NCBI GenBank assembly: GCA_009741485.1
Contig: CM019230.1
Span: 8,642,175 to 8,706,174 of the forward strand
DNA: 64,000 bases
Direction of reading: 5' to 3'
From: Malurus cyaneus samueli
Taxonomy: Eukaryota; Chordata; Aves; Passeriformes; Maluridae
Under the pieces are notes generated by a model. It searched no databases and was not told the origin of the DNA. It saw nothing but the letters and a program-made list of their open reading frames with translations. The position numbers were made by a program, and so were the translations under genes. Below are positions 61,601 through 64,000 of this stretch, one piece after another. Position 1 is the stretch's first letter, and each line of letters starts with the position of its first letter.

Positions 61601-64000
61601 GCTCTCCAGGGCACTGGCAGCAGCTGGCCTGGCCTGCAGGGTCACAGCCCCTCAGGTCTCCTGCCTTCCCAGCTCCTGGGGCAACAGCACCAGAAAGAAA
61701 ATACAAACTGCTTCACCCTCAGAGTGTGAGCACAGATAAAAGTCTTGGCTGTCCAAAGCAGTTGCAGTTTCCAAAATATGGACACAGAGACAGGTTCCAG
61801 GGGAGCTGAGCAACCCAGAAGCTTAAAACTTTTGTCAGACAACAACTATTCATAAATTGCTGCTCTGAGCAGCAGCAAGGTCCAACAGCTGTTAATTCCC
61901 TAAAGCAGAAAATTATAGTGGGAGAATGTTTAAGTCCCATTTTTTTCCTTTTTTCTCTGCCAATAGGAGCCTGGAGAACACAAGCTTCTGTCATCTCTCC
62001 ACGTTTCGTTGGACGTGGCTCAGTGCAGAGATGTTTTCCCTATAGAAGCTGGACAAAACCTCACTTGGTCAGAGTTTCATCTCTGCTTCAAAGAGAAAAG
62101 CAGCTGGACAGAGCCCAGCCCAACACAGCAGAGTGGGCAGAGAGCCCATCCAACTGCCAGAAAAAAATCACCCAACAAATATACAGAAGAGAGCAGAGAC
62201 TCAGAGCACCTGGAGTCAGGGAGCTGTTCCCAGAAGTGAGGTCCCCACGGTGTCAGTTTGCTTTACAGGGCAGGTGATGCCTCCCAGAATTGAGTGCCAT
62301 TCACACTGAGAACTGGGAAAAGAGAATTCCTGACGGGAAATGGGAGCATGAATTCAATACCAGGGACTGCAGACATGAATTCAATACCAGGGGAGTGGAT
62401 AGCTGTCCCTGCTGCCGCAGACAGGCTCTGACAGCAGCCCACAGCTATTTTAATCCCATCACAGCCCTCGGGTGCAGCATCTCCAAATGTCCCTGTCCCT
62501 TCCACCCTGCCAGGCTGCTCTGGGGAGCACAGAGAGCTCAGGCATTTGTCCAGCAGGACTGGGCCACACACCCAGTCCTTACAACACGTGGAGGTGCAGG
62601 AGAGCCCAGCTTTGTGCACAGAACTGGCTGCATTTGGTCACAAACTGCTCTGGATGAGGATTTCCTGCTCAGAACCTCGGACCAGGGATGCACCTGCAGT
62701 TCTGCCAAGTGGAAAGATGTGGGCAGCCATGGAAAAGGGATCCCATAGATCCCTGAATTCCAGGGTTCAGTGCTCCATTCCCTGCCTCCATCAGCAGACG
62801 ACACCCGCAGCCACAGCCTGCACACTAAACCAGTTTCCATCAGGTGCAATGCTCACATTGCCTGCACTGGGCTCTCCACAGCACTGTCTGATCAGGTTCC
62901 ACACTCAGGGGCTGTCCCATCCCCTGATCTCCTCCCAGACATTCCATCCCAGCTATTTCAGCTCCCAGCATCCAAACAGGCAGCTCCCAACTCCAGCATT
63001 TCAGGTACAATCAATGTCTCAGTCTCCAGGTGCAGGGGGAAGAGGAAAGCTGTGTTTGACAGCAGTTGTATTTGTCTCTCTACACATAAAAATATGATTA
63101 AGACTATTGAATAAACCAATTTGGTTTTGTGGGATCATTTCCCTGGTTAGAGCTAATGCTGAGAAAACCACCAGCCTCACTAACATAATTCCCTCTGGGA
63201 AGTACTAGGCAGAAGCTGATGCTGGGTGAAATTAAAGCTGCACAGGGCAAAATTTTGCTTGTAGATACTGATTTTCTTAAATTAGGGAAATGCTTACATG
63301 CACTCATTAGTTAAAACCAAGCAGAAAAGAGAGTAGAAAACTTTTATGAGGAAAATCATCACTTAGCCCCAAAAAGGAATTTAAACCAGGAGTTAAGGCA
63401 TGTGAAATTACTTTCAATTCTAAATAAGAATGGAAAGCTGGAATGCTGAGGTCTCTTGTGAGCTACAAAATGAAACATTAAGGAGCCCTGGATGAGAAAG
63501 GTTGACATTAAATGTTTCTTTTCAATAGAATCACAGTATTTTGCTAAATACTAACACCCTTAGGCTCCAGGTGAACCAGCAGGAAAAAAAGCTTTAAAAA
63601 GTTCTCGTCTCAATGAATATTTACCATGGAAAATATAAGTGGAGCACATTTTTTAATTACAGAAGTTTCTTTTCTCTAACATTAGTCATCCGTGGTTTTA
63701 AGAGGCTTTGAAGAAGGCTGGGATTTTGGAGTGGGTATATGAATTAATGATTAACTCTGCTGGAGGTGCAGCTGAGCTGTGAAATCTCGGGGCTGGAAAG
63801 CAGCATTTGAACACCACACTTGGGTCATCTTTACACCATCTGTAGGTAGGAATTACAGCAGGGGGACGAGCTGAGATGTGTGGAGTGCTCTGCTGAAGGG
63901 ATTTCTATGCCACCACAGGAAGGATTTCAGGCAGGGGGAACATCACAGAACAGGTAGCTGTGAGCTGGTAAATCAATACCAGTGGGACAGGGGCTTGTGT
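58691..64000. other. Intergenic, no gene seen
   Basis: The long frame at 60235-60936 (233 codons, plus) has no domain, no signal sequence and no splice-site support. A short direct repeat 'catgaattcaataccagg' occurs twice near 62347 and 62374. Nothing else stands out. Confidence 0.5.

Overview
The window is a piece of a bird genome, most likely a songbird. It carries many 3'-truncated CR1 LINE copies with the avian 'cagaatcacagaat' tail, several LTR-like sequences, short tandem arrays, and introns with GT/AG ends. It also has a gene of the maestro heat-like repeat (MROH) family, which is expanded in birds. One 25-N assembly gap lies at 3155-3179. Only about 5% of the window is coding.

Left end (1-4000). 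A heparan-sulfate 3-O-sulfotransferase of the HS3ST3 type is present only as its last exon, and that exon is in two pieces facing opposite ways. The first part reads on + at 2174-2318 and the second on - at 3154-2680, beside the gap. The pieces rejoin in frame, so a segment of about 840 bp is inverted, either by assembly or in the genome.

3200-17240. A block of about 0.8-0.9 kb occurs twice, at about 3195-3990 and 16330-17240. Each copy carries a minus-strand promoter with an interferon-response-type element (GAAANNGAAA), a TATA-like box (weak in the left copy) and a short first exon. Downstream of the right copy, three minus-strand coding exons (12376-12313, 11630-11313, 9134-9001) join in phase. 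They encode a 171-residue type I membrane protein with a signal peptide, one immunoglobulin-V-like domain and one membrane span. I do not recognise it with certainty; its plan resembles SECTM1/CD7. The left copy has decayed signals and any gene body would run into the gap.

17.3-42.5 kb. No gene is supported. This part holds CR1 copies, LTR-like elements, a minisatellite, and a 1.2-kb array built around the ATF/CREB-like octamer TGATGTCA (36.29-37.52 kb).

42.5-50.4 kb. A complete MROH-family gene lies on the minus strand: 19 coding exons, every junction in phase, 766 residues. Just upstream is a broken partial duplicate of two of its exons.

50.4-64 kb. Gene-free, with two clear CR1 copies and unique non-coding sequence.
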